Part shown: positions 23,845 through 32,110 of the stretch, in pieces
Position numbering within the stretch: the stretch's first letter is position 1
Layout of the letters: every line of letters starts with the position of its first letter
Origin: Melieria omissa
Lineage: Eukaryota; Arthropoda; Insecta; Diptera; Ulidiidae
DNA: 64,000 nt
Direction: 5' to 3'
Assembly: GCA_963971225.1 (NCBI GenBank)
Contig: OZ020269.1
Span: forward strand, 24,530,963-24,594,962
The notes under the pieces: model-generated
The model's database searches: none
What the model saw: only the letters and a program-made list of their open reading frames with translations
What the model was told of the DNA's origin: nothing
Translations under genes and position numbers: made by a program

Positions 23845-26800
23845 TTAGACTTGTTCGTCCCGAACAAGTACCGAGGCTCCGCCGGAGTAAGACGCCAGGC
23901 GCTCCAAATGGACTACTTTCAGCCTGGCGTTTCCGTTGCAGCAGCGTTGAACCCTGTACACCACGTCATTAATCCTGGTCACGACTTTGTACGGTCCTTC
24001 CCATGACGTTTGAAGCTTTGGAGACAAACCTTTCCTGCGCTGCGGGTTGTAAAGCATTACCAGATCGCCTTCTTGGAACCCCGCTGTGTTAGCTCGTAGA
24101 TCATATCTGGCTTTCATCTTATCGCTGACCAGTTGGATACGGTCCCTTATAAACTGGTGGATTTCTTCCAGCTCCGATCGCTTATTAACTGCGTAATCAG
24201 TCTTAGCGCCTTCCGTCGTGCTGACCACTCCGAACTTCAAGTCAGCAGGCAATCTCAGCTCTGTGCCGAACACTGCTCGGGCTGGAGTGAGTGATGTCGT
24301 ATCGTGCGGGGCTGACCTATACGCCATCAAGAACAGCGGAATATGCGTGTCCCAATCCTTTTGGTTCCTGCCTACTACTTTCCGCAGATATTCCTCCAGT
24401 GTTCGATTGAATCGTTCCACCATGCCGTCGGACTGGGGATGCAAAGGACAGGTGCGAGTTTTCCTTATTCCTAGTAGCTCACACACTTCTTTTAATACAA
24501 GAGACTCGAAATTCCGGCCTTGATCCGAGTGCAACTCCAGTGGAACTCCAAATCTGGCCACCCAGTTGTTTACCAACATTTCCGCGACCGTGGTGGCCTC
24601 CTGGTTAGGAATAGGATACACTTCGGGCCATTTGCTGAAATAGTCCATCACCACCAGCACATATTTGTTGCCTTGAGTGCTAAGTGGGAATGGCCCGGCG
24701 ACGTCCATGGCAATTCGCTCAAAGGGCGCTCCCATGTTGTACTGCTGCATGCGGCCCCGAGATCTTCTTGTTGGCCCTTTCGCAGCCGAACATCGATCAC
24801 AGCTCTTAATCCAATCGGCGACAGACTCCTGGCATCCTACCCAGTAGAATCGCCTTTTTATTTTGGCGACAGTTTTTGTGATGCCTAGGTGCCCTCCGCT
24901 AGAGTCGTTATGGTATGCCTCGATCACCTCGTTGATCCTGCATTTCGGGACTAAAATTAGGGAATTACTGGTCCGGCCATCCTCACTCTCCCACTCGCGG
25001 TATAGGCAACCATCAGACAGCCGCAGACTTTGCCACTGCGCCCAGTAAGCCTTCGCGATCGGGCTCTCACCGGCCATCTCCTGCCAGTCTGGACGTGCGC
25101 CTTGCTCCTTGCCTTCAATGATTTTTTTAAGATCCGTATCCTCGCGCTGGTCCTTTTGTATCCTCTCCGCAGACCACTCCTCCTCTGGCAGAACGCTGAC
25201 CAATCGTACGTCCACTATCTGCTCTTTGCTTTCGGCTCGCGAACAATGCCTGCATTCGGTTTTGCACGGACGGCGTGACAAGGCATCGGCATTTCCATGG
25301 CTGCTACCCTTGCGATGCTCTACCGTGTAGTCGTAGCTCTGCAGCCGCTCGATCCACCGCGCCAATTGGCCTTCCGGATCTTTAAAGTTCAGTAGCCATT
25401 TCAATGCCGCATGATCTGTGCGCAGGCGAAACTTTTGCCCATACAGGTATTTATGGAAGTGTTTCACGCATTCCAGTACTGCGAGCAACTCCCTTCGGGT
25501 CACACAGTAGTTGCGTTCAGGCTTTGACAAAATTTTGCTGTAGTACGCTATCACTTGTTCTTGGCCATCTATTATCTGTGACAGCACACCGCCAATACTA
25601 TGCCCACTTGCATCTGTATCCAGCACAAACATCTCTCCAGGAACGGGGAAGGCCAGAATTGGAGCAGTGCACAGTTTTTCCTTCAGTCGTGCAAAAGCCT
25701 GCTCCTGCTCTTCACCCCACTTGAAGGCTTGATTCTTTTTCGTCAGTTTGTGCAAGCTGCCAGCTATGTTCGCAAATCCTGGAACGAATCTTCGGTAGTA
25801 TGTGCACAGGCCCAGGAAACTGCGGAGTTCGTGTAGATTGCGTGGCCGGGGCCACTCCTTCACCGCCGTGATCTTGCCTTCGTCCGTATGTACTCCGCGA
25901 GCGGAAACCGTGTGACCCAAATACTTGACCTCTTTTTGGAACAGCGAGCACTTCTTTGGGTTGAGTTTAAGCCCGGCTTTCTGTATTCGCTCAAATACCT
26001 CCTTCAGCTTTTCCAGGTGGTCGTCGAAGCTTTTGCCCATCACGATTATGTCGTCGAGGTATACCAGACACGTCCGCCAATGCAGCCCTTTCAGCACACG
26101 CTCCATTAGCCGCTCGAATGTTGCTGGTGCGTTGCAGAGTCCAAACGGCATGACGGTGAACTGCCACAAACCGTCGCCAACACTAAAAGCCGTTTTCTCC
26201 TTGTCCTGGTCTGCAAGTTCCACCTGCCAATAGCCGCTGCGTAAGTCGAGTGTGGAAAACCACTGTGTGCCTGACAGTGTGTCCAGGGTGTCATCGATCC
26301 GAGGTAGTGGATAGCTGTCCTTCTTGGTCACGTCATTGAGCTTCCGATAGTCCACACAGAATCGGGTACTGCCATCCTTTTTCTTGACTAGCACGACCGG
26401 CGAGCACCAAGGACCTGACGAAGGCTCTATGACCTTTTCTGTATGCATGTTTTCAATCAAATTTGCGACCTCTTCCCTCTTGGCCAGAGGAACTCGTCTT
26501 GGCGGTTGGCGGACTGGTTTCGCATTTCCGGTGTCGATGTTGTGCTTCACTATGGCTGTTCTTCCGCCCGCTTCCGTCGCAAATATTGACCCATAGTGCT
26601 GCAGGAGTGACCGCGCCTTCTGTTTCTGCTCGGCTGTCAATTCGCTGCTCCACTGGTTCTGCGGTATGGCGTCCATGTTAGAACCGCTTTTCTTACTTCC
26701 TCCGGGTGGACTGCTTTCGCAATTGACAACTGCTTCAGCCTCTCTACACTCGCCAATGACCGCATCTTTTTCGACATATCTGGGTGTGTTCAGTGGGTTG

Positions 26801-27459
26801 AGTATCCTTACTGGTATTTTGCCATTTTTGGGTTCCACTAATGTACGTCCGATTACTATGTTGTCGTATCCTTGTTTTGGCGCTTCTACAACCCACAGCC
26901 GGCTTGTCCCATCGTCCTCGTCCACTTTCGCCCACACGATCGCCTCGGAATTCGCTGGTATCTTCTGATGTTGACACGAGACAACTCTTCTTACGGCCAC
27001 GCTTCGCTCATAGCCAGTGTGCAGGGGGAATTCAACGTTGGCATACTTCAGCACATTTTCTTTCAGGTCCAGCGTAAAACCATGCCTAATCATGAAATCG
27101 ACGCCGATAATCACGTCGTCCACTATGTCCGCGACGATGAACTCATGTTCCAGGCTGCTGGTGCCGATAGCAATTGTTTTTGTTACTTTCCCTCTTACCG
27201 GCGCACGCTCGCCAGTCGCAGTCCTCAGCTGTATGCCATGCAGTGGTTCCCAGTTCTTCAGAAGCTTCCTTTTTATGATCGAATATGACGCTCCAGTATC
27301 CAGTGTCAACACGAACAACTTTCCATCTATCTTTCCTTCAATCGTCAAGCTGCTGGGTTGTCGTTTCAACTGTGAGACAAGGACGGTGGGGCAGCAGGTT
27401 GTGGGGATCAGCTCACGCCCCTTTGGGCTGATCCGTTTTAGTTTAACGACTCGTCGTCC
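23845..27459 (-). CDS. pol: Pol polyprotein (protease, reverse transcriptase, RNase H, integrase)
   Basis: The pol frame is open from 27459 (after a TGA at 27460-27462) to the TAA at 23845. There is no ATG near its start, which fits expression as a gag-pol fusion by -1 frameshifting; a TTG at 27369 marks the residue count used here. Protease active site DTGAS is at 24-28; RT contains FCVDYRKLN, FSTLDLRSGYWQ and the YLDD box (437-440); RNase H has DTDASG (about 584). Integrase has the HHCC zinc region (GGHLG...CDRC) and the D889, D949, E985 triad with 35 residues between the last two. A GPY/F-type module (WEGPYKVV) follows. All catalytic residues are intact and no stop interrupts the frame. 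There is no chromodomain that I can see. Confidence 0.95.
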   Translation of the reverse strand, partial: GRRVVKLKRISPKGRELIPTTCCPTVLVSQLKRQPSSLTIEGKIDGKLFVLTLDTGASYSIIKRKLLKNWEPLHGIQLRTATGERAPVRGKVTKTIAIGTSSLEHEFIVADIVDDVIIGVDFMIRHGFTLDLKENVLKYANVEFPLHTGYERSVAVRRVVSCQHQKIPANSEAIVWAKVDEDDGTSRLWVVEAPKQGYDNIVIGRTLVEPKNGKIPVRILNPLNTPRYVEKDAVIGECREAEAVVNCESSPPGGSKKSGSNMDAIPQNQWSSELTAEQKQKARSLLQHYGSIFATEAGGRTAIVKHNIDTGNAKPVRQPPRRVPLAKREEVANLIENMHTEKVIEPSSGPWCSPVVLVKKKDGSTRFCVDYRKLNDVTKKDSYPLPRIDDTLDTLSGTQWFSTLDLRSGYWQVELADQDKEKTAFSVGDGLWQFTVMPFGLCNAPATFERLMERVLKGLHWRTCLVYLDDIIVMGKSFDDHLEKLKEVFERIQKAGLKLNPKKCSLFQKEVKYLGHTVSARGVHTDEGKITAVKEWPRPRNLHELRSFLGLCTYYRRFVPGFANIAGSLHKLTKKNQAFKWGEEQEQAFARLKEKLCTAPILAFPVPGEMFVLDTDASGHSIGGVLSQIIDGQEQVIAYYSKILSKPERNYCVTRRELLAVLECVKHFHKYLYGQKFRLRTDHAALKWLLNFKDPEGQLARWIERLQSYDYTVEHRKGSSHGNADALSRRPCKTECRHCSRAESKEQIVDVRLVSVLPEEEWSAERIQKDQREDTDLKKIIEGKEQGARPDWQEMAGESPIAKAYWAQWQSLRLSDGCLYREWESEDGRTSNSLILVPKCRINEVIEAYHNDSSGGHLGITKTVAKIKRRFYWVGCQESVADWIKSCDRCSAAKGPTRRSRGRMQQYNMGAPFERIAMDVAGPFPLSTQGNKYVLVVMDYFSKWPEVYPIPNQEATTVAEMLVNNWVARFGVPLELHSDQGRNFESLVLKEVCELLGIRKTRTCPLHPQSDGMVERFNRTLEEYLRKVVGRNQKDWDTHIPLFLMAYRSAPHDTTSLTPARAVFGTELRLPADLKFGVVSTTEGAKTDYAVNKRSELEEIHQFIRDRIQLVSDKMKARYDLRANTAGFQEGDLVMLYNPQRRKGLSPKLQTSWEGPYKVVTRINDVVYRVQRCCNGNARLKVVHLERLASYSGGASVLVRDEQV

Positions 27460-28910
27460 TCAGCCCTGCGCTTGTTGGCCGGGCCTCGATCGTCAGTATT
27501 CCTCGCTTCAGGCGATTGCGATCGAGAACGGGAACGTCTCTTTCGTTGGCGGCAGTCTCGTGATATGTGACCCTGCTTGCCACATGTCCAGCAAACAACT
27601 TTAGAGGAGACAACCCGTGGCCTGCCCGGTGTCTCAGAGCTTATGGCCTGGATCGAAATGTCGCTGTCCGGCTGGATTTGACGTATCCTTGCAGATGCAT
27701 ACCGATTGCCTCCAATCCATGTCGCTTCATATGTCATCGCGCTGGTCACCGTCTCCTTAAATGTCGGCTTGCCCATCATCAACGCACTGCGACGTGTCTC
27801 AGGATCATGAAGACCTTCAATGAACGACTCAATCTTCATCCTTTCGAGATCATCAGCGCCGAATTTAGGGTAGCACAACTGTACGAGCCGCTCAATGTCT
27901 GCTGCATATGTCTGCAGCGCCTCGCTGGCTCTTTGCCTGCGGTTCTTCAGCTCACAATAGTACAGCGTATGGTTGTGCTCGTTGCTGTACTTCGCTGCCA
28001 ACGCTCTCATGACGGCCTCATAATCACTTCTCGAGCATTCCGGAACTGATTTCATTACCTCAGCCGCAGGACCTTTCAGCGCCAGTGCCAATCTCCGACC
28101 CTTCCTGATATCGGTCCACTGATTTTCCAAAGCAGCTAAGTCGAATTGCAGTTTGAATGTATCGAACGGCGTAGCACCATCATAAGTAGGCACTTCTGTT
28201 CGGGTGGCGAAACTTTCCGGAATCGGCGGCAAACATTCTCGTGGCTGTACCTCTCTAAGCCGCTCGTCGATTTTTCTGTTTACCGAATCCTCCAGACTGT
28301 CAACTCGTTTGTCTAAATGTTCTACTCGCGTCTCCAGGTGCTCAACTTTCACATTAATCCTGTCTGAAATCTCTTCCACTTTCTGCTCCAAGCGCTCAGA
28401 ATTTTCCTGAAGCTTGCTGGACAACTCGCGATTCGCATTTTCAAATTTTTCCGCATTTTCCTGGAGTTTTGTTTCCATTCGCTCTGCTATTTGCGCTGAA
28501 AGTTCCTGATTCGTGGTTTCCAGTTTCGCTGCCATTTGCGCCGAAAGTTCCTGATTCGCGGTTTCCAGTTTCGTTGCCATCTGCGCCGACATTTCACGAT
28601 TTTCACGATTGGAAGTCTCGAACATGCCTTTTATTGCACTCATTAGCTGGCTCATGTCTAATGCTTGTAGTGGTCCAGCCGGTGCAGCCGTACTTTGCAT
28701 CGACGCAGCACCAGCAGGCGATTCCTCCACCTTGGCCGACGCCTCTTGTTCCTGCGTTCCGAACTCGTGTGCAGCCCAATCAATGCCTCTTGATTCACAC
28801 GCCTCTCGCAAACGCAGCTGCAACTCCACCTTACCGCCAGCAGTCGGCAAATTCCAGGCAGCCAGCTCCTTCTTCAGCTGGTCAACCTTCAGCAGCTCCA
28901 GTTTAACCAT
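27438..28910 (-). CDS. gag: Gag polyprotein with SAP-like head, coiled coil and zinc knuckle
   Basis: 490 residues from ATG at 28910 to TAA at 27438-27440. The N-terminus (LKVDQLKKELAAWNLPTAGG, then KVELQLRLREA) resembles a SAP motif, an uncommon start for gag. About residues 95-215 form a strong heptad coiled coil built from near-repeats (ANQELSAQMAAKLET). A capsid-like region follows (PTYDGATPFDTFKLQF to about residue 400), then one CCHC zinc knuckle (CWTCGKQGHISRDC) that would bind RNA, and a basic Arg/Ser tail. It is separated from the 5' LTR by about 60 bases. Its last codons overlap the pol frame, and the stop is preceded by a slippery heptamer. Confidence 0.93.
   Translation of the reverse strand: MVKLELLKVDQLKKELAAWNLPTAGGKVELQLRLREACESRGIDWAAHEFGTQEQEASAKVEESPAGAASMQSTAAPAGPLQALDMSQLMSAIKGMFETSNRENREMSAQMATKLETANQELSAQMAAKLETTNQELSAQIAERMETKLQENAEKFENANRELSSKLQENSERLEQKVEEISDRINVKVEHLETRVEHLDKRVDSLEDSVNRKIDERLREVQPRECLPPIPESFATRTEVPTYDGATPFDTFKLQFDLAALENQWTDIRKGRRLALALKGPAAEVMKSVPECSRSDYEAVMRALAAKYSNEHNHTLYYCELKNRRQRASEALQTYAADIERLVQLCYPKFGADDLERMKIESFIEGLHDPETRRSALMMGKPTFKETVTSAMTYEATWIGGNRYASARIRQIQPDSDISIQAISSETPGRPRVVSSKVVCWTCGKQGHISRDCRQRKRRSRSRSQSPEARNTDDRGPANKRRAEDDESLN
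27441..27447 (-). other. Predicted -1 ribosomal frameshift heptamer GTTAAAC
   Basis: In the gag frame the end reads TCG TTA AAC TAA, so the heptamer G TTA AAC sits directly before the gag stop. Slipping back one base gives GTT AAA CTA and enters the open pol frame. GUUAAAC is, to my knowledge, a working slippery site in an arterivirus, also directly followed by a stop codon. A downstream pseudoknot has not been modelled. Confidence 0.65.
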
Positions 28911-28951
28911 GTTTCCGTTTTTATAATTTTATTTTACTTTCAGTAATACAA

Positions 28952-28970
28952 TCCCCAATTTCTGACACCA
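28952..28970 (-). other. Primer binding site of the gypsy element
   Basis: Two bases inside the 5' LTR, the element strand reads TGGTGTCAGAAATTGGGGAT. It begins TGG, as expected for pairing with a tRNA CCA end. From memory the sequence looks closest to the 3' end of a tRNA-Leu. This needs comparison with the host's tRNAs. Confidence 0.6.
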
Positions 28971-28972
28971 AA

Positions 28973-29401
28973 TGTTACGAAATTCCACAGTTCGTTATCG
29001 ACGGTTCGTTTTGATTGTATTTGAAAATAAAACAACTTCAGTTACTCAGCAAAAATCAACAATCAGAAACTAACTTTATTTACGGAATTTACACTTCGCT
29101 TGTATCTACACTTGTTACCACTTTGCTTGCTTAACACAGACTCGACCCCTTGCGCTGCCACTGCTGCTTTTATACTACTTTTCTTATCGCGCCGAAGTTT
29201 CTTGCAACTTCTAATTGGAAAGCGCTCGACCATTCTCGCACAGCCCATTTCGAGAACCATCCCTGCCATATCGGACTATACCAAGCGAATTTATAACAGT
29301 TTTGCTGTACTTCACAGTGCATGCCTAAAAGTATGCTTGGAAAACATTCGTGCGGAGAAGGCATTCCCGTACACTGCGGCACGGAATTTCTCATCGTATC
29401 A
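28973..29401 (-). repeat. 5' LTR of the gypsy element
   Basis: 429 bp, matching the 3' LTR base for base as far as I can read. On the element strand it holds a TATA box (listed separately) followed by an AATAAA signal at 29075-29080, so the R region probably lies between about 29140 and 29060. Confidence 0.93.
29168..29174 (-). promoter_or_regulatory. TATA box in the 5' LTR
   Basis: The element strand reads AGTATAAAAGCAG, a good TATA box about 90 bases upstream of the AATAAA signal. It is the likely core promoter of the retrotransposon transcript. The transcription start is not determined. Confidence 0.6.
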
Positions 29402-29917
29402 ATATGTTTCATTGTATGGCAAGAAATCTTTGTAATTTGTCTCCTCGGTGAATGAATAAGGTTCTTCATTGTTTTCCAAATATCTAACCAAAGTCTGCAT
29501 TACTGCTTGTTGTTCATTCATGCTCAGTTATGAAAGCGCGTACGGCGGCATATAAATTTGATCCCAATCACCGTACGTATTTTAATTTCAATGATTTATT
29601 TGAAATTGTGCTGCTATCAATATTTGGCACTAACTATGTTATTTATAGTTACTAACAAAAAATAAAATCAAATTACATGGAGCTACCTACAAGGTCCCTG
29701 CGGACCTTGTCGGTCATCGACGCCCTAAATGACTTCAATGCGATAGTTATGGTAGTAAAATACATGCAATCGTGCCGAAATCTATTTTAACAGCTTCTAA
29801 ATATTCCATTTATAGAAGTCATAAAATCTCCAGCTCATCACTCCCTCCGTATTGAAATGTCGCGGATTTTAAAACGCCATAGGTCCCTACGGACCTTGTT
29901 GGCCATCGGAGTGTTAA

Positions 29918-30178
29918 AAAGTTTGCAATGTAAACGTAGTCGTTGAAAGGGGTTTGAGGGGTCTATGAGCTACGACTACAAAATTGTATGAAAAGTAATG
30001 TGAGGGTGGGAATGTCACTATCGATGTCACTAATAGTAATGGCACAATTTTTGTAGTAATTTTATTAACCTTATTATTAAGAAATTTGTTCTTGTTTAAA
30101 TAAATCGTAACTCAAGTTAGTTATAAATTGGATTAATCATAACTGAATGCAGTCATTTAAAAAATTTATCATTATCAT
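29918..30178. other. AT-rich spacer
   Basis: No gene or repeat family is recognised between the TTAA element and the next MITE. Confidence 0.5.
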
Positions 30179-30180
30179 TA

Positions 30181-30357
30181 CAGTACTTTTCGCTTAAAGC
30201 GAACTTCGCGGGACCGGGAAAAATGGTTCGTTTTAACCGAAAGTTCGCTTTAAAAGGGGTCCGTAATAAGCGAAAACATAGAGTGCGTACTTTTGAAATT
30301 GGTTCGTTTTAGGCGGAAAATCGTTTTAAACGGGTTTGTTATAAGCGAAAAGCACTG
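30181..30357. mobile_element. 177-bp MITE with CAGT termini and TA target duplication
   Basis: Left end CAGTACTTTTCGCTTA and right end (reversed) CAGTGCTTTTCGCTTAT are flanked by TA at 30179-30180 and 30358-30359. Internal copies of GGTTCGTTTTA and AGCGAA suggest a folded, nearly palindromic element. It has no coding capacity. A nonautonomous pogo/Tc1-type element is the likely class. Confidence 0.8.
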
Positions 30358-30360
30358 TAT

Positions 30361-30657
30361 TTTGTAATTTTTTGTCATAATTTACTCAATTAATGTGATT
30401 ATAACTCAGTTATTTATTAATTTAATCATGACTAAATTTAACTGACTAAATTAAATTGAATCGTGAATAAAAATAAAAATAATTTAATTAATTTAATTGA
30501 ATAAAAAATTAATACAAATAATGATTAATGAATAAATAAAAATAACTAATTAATTTAATTCAATAATTAAATTCATTCATTTATTCATGATTTATGTAAC
30601 TCAATAAATGAATAAAGTTAGTCATGATTAAATGAATAAATAACTTGACGTAATATA
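30361..30657. other. AT-rich low-complexity DNA
   Basis: Variations of TTAATTTAATTGAATAAA with no gene; the second mariner copy is inserted at its right edge. Confidence 0.6.
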
Positions 30658-31397
30658 TCAGGTGTACAACTTTGCTTCCGCCGTTTTCCGATAGGTGGCT
30701 GTACCGGCTGAGGCTGGTTGAAATACATAGATGGTAATGCCTTTAAAGTGAGTGTGGACAGTGCCTAACGAATTGTCATCGCCGTTTCAGTGATAGTTGT
30801 TCTTGTTTTCGTATTATTCACGCTCGAAAATGTCCGTTTATGTGCCCAATTCTCGCCATTTGCGGGAAGTTTTACTTTTCTGTTACAATTCGAAAAAAAT
30901 GCAGCTGAAGCGCATCGAATGCTCTCAGAAACTTACGGTGATGCTGCTCTGAGTGAAAGAACGTGTCGGGAGTGGTTTCAACGTTTTAAAAATATCAAGA
31001 GCGACATGACAAAGTCATCCTCCAACACGACAATGCTCGGCCTCACGTCGCAAAAGTGGTCAAAAAGTACCTGGAAACGCTGAAATGGGAAGTCTTGCCC
31101 CACCAGCCGTATTCCCCAGATGTCGCCCCTTCTGACTTCCACCTATTCCGTTCGATGGCACACGGCCTGGCAGATCAACATTTTCAATCCTTCGAAGAAT
31201 TGGAAAAATGGATTGCTTCATGGATAGCGTCAAAAGAGGACTCCTTTTTTCGAGCCGGGATCCGAAAATTGCCGGAAAGATGGGAGAAAGTTGTCGCTAG
31301 CGACGGACAATACTTTGAATAAGAATAAGTAAGCACTTTTTCGCAATAAAGCTTTTAATTTTGGAAAAAAACGGCGGAAGCAAAGTTGTACACCTGA
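30658..31397 (+). mobile_element. Mos1-like mariner deletion derivative, copy 2 (740 bp)
   Basis: It has the same TCAGGTGTACAACTTTGCTT termini as copy 1, with TA at 30656-30657 and 31398-31399. It is in the opposite orientation to copy 1. The internal deletion is of nearly the same size, but the joint differs: here the sequence keeps CGTTTTAAA before ATATCAAGAGCG, whereas copy 1 goes from TTTCAAC to AGCGGCCACAATATCAAG. Confidence 0.9.
30830..31322 (+). pseudogene. Frameshifted mariner transposase remnant
   Basis: The ATG at 30830 starts MSVYVPNSRHLREV, but an A-run near 30892-30898 is one base shorter than in copy 1, shifting the frame before KNAAEAHRML. The internal deletion shifts it again (WFQRFK then out-of-frame residues). 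The C-terminal part is intact (WEVLPHQPYSPDVAPSDFHLF to SDGQYFE), including the second and third Asp of DD34D. No functional protein is expected. Confidence 0.85.
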
Positions 31398-31399
31398 TA

Positions 31400-31794
31400 A
31401 ATTTGAATACAATTTGGAATAATTAATAATACATTTATTTTTTATTATTATAAATTCATGTAATTAATTGAGTATATAATTCTATCAATTTTGTAATAAC
31501 TACCTAATTTTTAATTATCACGTAATTAGTATAATTGATAATTCTAGATTTGATTAGAATTCTGATGTATTGAAAGATTTAATGAACTAATTTATTCATG
31601 TATCCCATTATAATAAAATTATCATGTATTAATTATTATTTAATAACTAGTTCATTCATTCATCTAATTAATTAACTAATCATTACGTAATTTCTTAGTT
31701 TAATTATTAATTTTCTTAGTTCTTAGTTCCTTTCCTAAGTTAATCATAAATAAAATAAGTCATACAATAATTTTAATTAATTTTTTATAATAAT
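31400..31794. other. AT-rich low-complexity DNA
   Basis: TAATTA/ATTCAT-rich sequence with no gene, similar to the DNA left of the mariner copy. Confidence 0.6.
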
Positions 31795-31796
31795 TG

Positions 31797-32110
31797 ATTG
31801 GCACGACAGCCCGCTTACGCGAGACTAAGGTCTAGCTTCCCGCAACCACCCGTGTTGTGCGTGTGAATTTTGTACGCGGGTGGAAGGGACCTACAGTTTT
31901 ATGCCGGTTCCGAACGGCAGGTTGGGAGCTTTTTCATAGGCAATTTTTACTCTCAGAGGTTTGCCATTTCCAGCTGAGAGGACAGCCACCGAAAGAGAAA
32001 ACGAGTTTCCCGTTATTTTTTTTAGGTGTTACTACATGCAGTATTCGATCTTGCGTCGCTCTGCATGCGACTCGCTGGACCGCGCACTAACCGACTGAGC
32101 CACGGCGGCT
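31797..32110 (-). mobile_element. tRNA-derived SINE, copy 1
   Basis: On the minus strand the head contains a pol III A box (TGGCTCAGTCGG, followed by TTAGTGCG) and a weak B box (AGATCGAATACT). The body contains TGCCGTTCGGAACCGGCATA and ACTGTAGGTCCCTTCCA, sequences I associate with a SINE family widespread in higher flies. AATAATT occurs at both flanks and is a likely target duplication. It is about 75-80% similar by eye to the copy at 43133-43450. The pol III origin is inferred from the two boxes. Confidence 0.75.

Larger units (their letters stand above)
23405..29401 (-). mobile_element. Intact Ty3/gypsy LTR retrotransposon (5,997 bp)
   Basis: Two 429-bp LTRs, identical as far as I can read, enclose gag and pol on the minus strand, with ATAT target duplications at 23401-23404 and 29402-29405. 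The internal part has a primer binding site next to the 5' LTR, gag (490 codons), pol in the -1 frame and only 11 bases between the pol stop and the 3' LTR, so there is no env. Domain order protease-RT-RNase H-integrase and the GPY motif place it in Ty3/gypsy. The clade (mdg1/412-like or other) is not determined. Matching LTRs and uninterrupted ORFs indicate a recent insertion. Confidence 0.95.
23320..29521 (-). pseudogene. Small acidic ORF of the TTAA element, interrupted by the gypsy insertion
   Basis: The two parts are 29521 down to 29402 (40 codons, starting MNEQQAVMQTLVRYLEN) and 23400 down to 23320 (26 codons plus TGA, containing KADSDDDDQTP). They lie in the same frame once the retrotransposon and one copy of the ATAT target duplication are disregarded. 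The product would be 66 residues, acidic, with no domain I recognise. An AATAAA signal lies about 50 bases downstream of the stop (23265-23270, minus strand). It could be the remaining N-terminus of a deleted transposase or an accessory ORF. Confidence 0.55.
22929..29913. mobile_element. TTAA-flanked element (piggyBac-like ends), split by a gypsy insertion
   Basis: TTAA occurs at both flanks (22925-22928 and 29914-29917), next to inverted CACTCCGAT termini. Inside, both ends repeat a block related to CAACAAGGTCC..AGGGACCT (about 22968-22990 and 29881-29900), with a further copy near 29690-29707. Removing the gypsy element and one ATAT duplication leaves about 984 bp. TTAA targeting is characteristic of the piggyBac superfamily, but no transposase domain is visible, so the family is inference. 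The left end carries about 26 extra bases between CACTCCGAT and the AAGGTCC block. Confidence 0.6.

Noticed and set aside
23532..23972. A 146-codon plus-strand frame in and beside the LTR, with an identical start in the other LTR
   Set aside because: It overlaps the LTR and the antisense of pol; the shared part only reflects LTR identity.
25404..28926. Many plus-strand frames opposite gag and pol
   Set aside because: They are shadows of the minus-strand retrotransposon genes and lack any domain.
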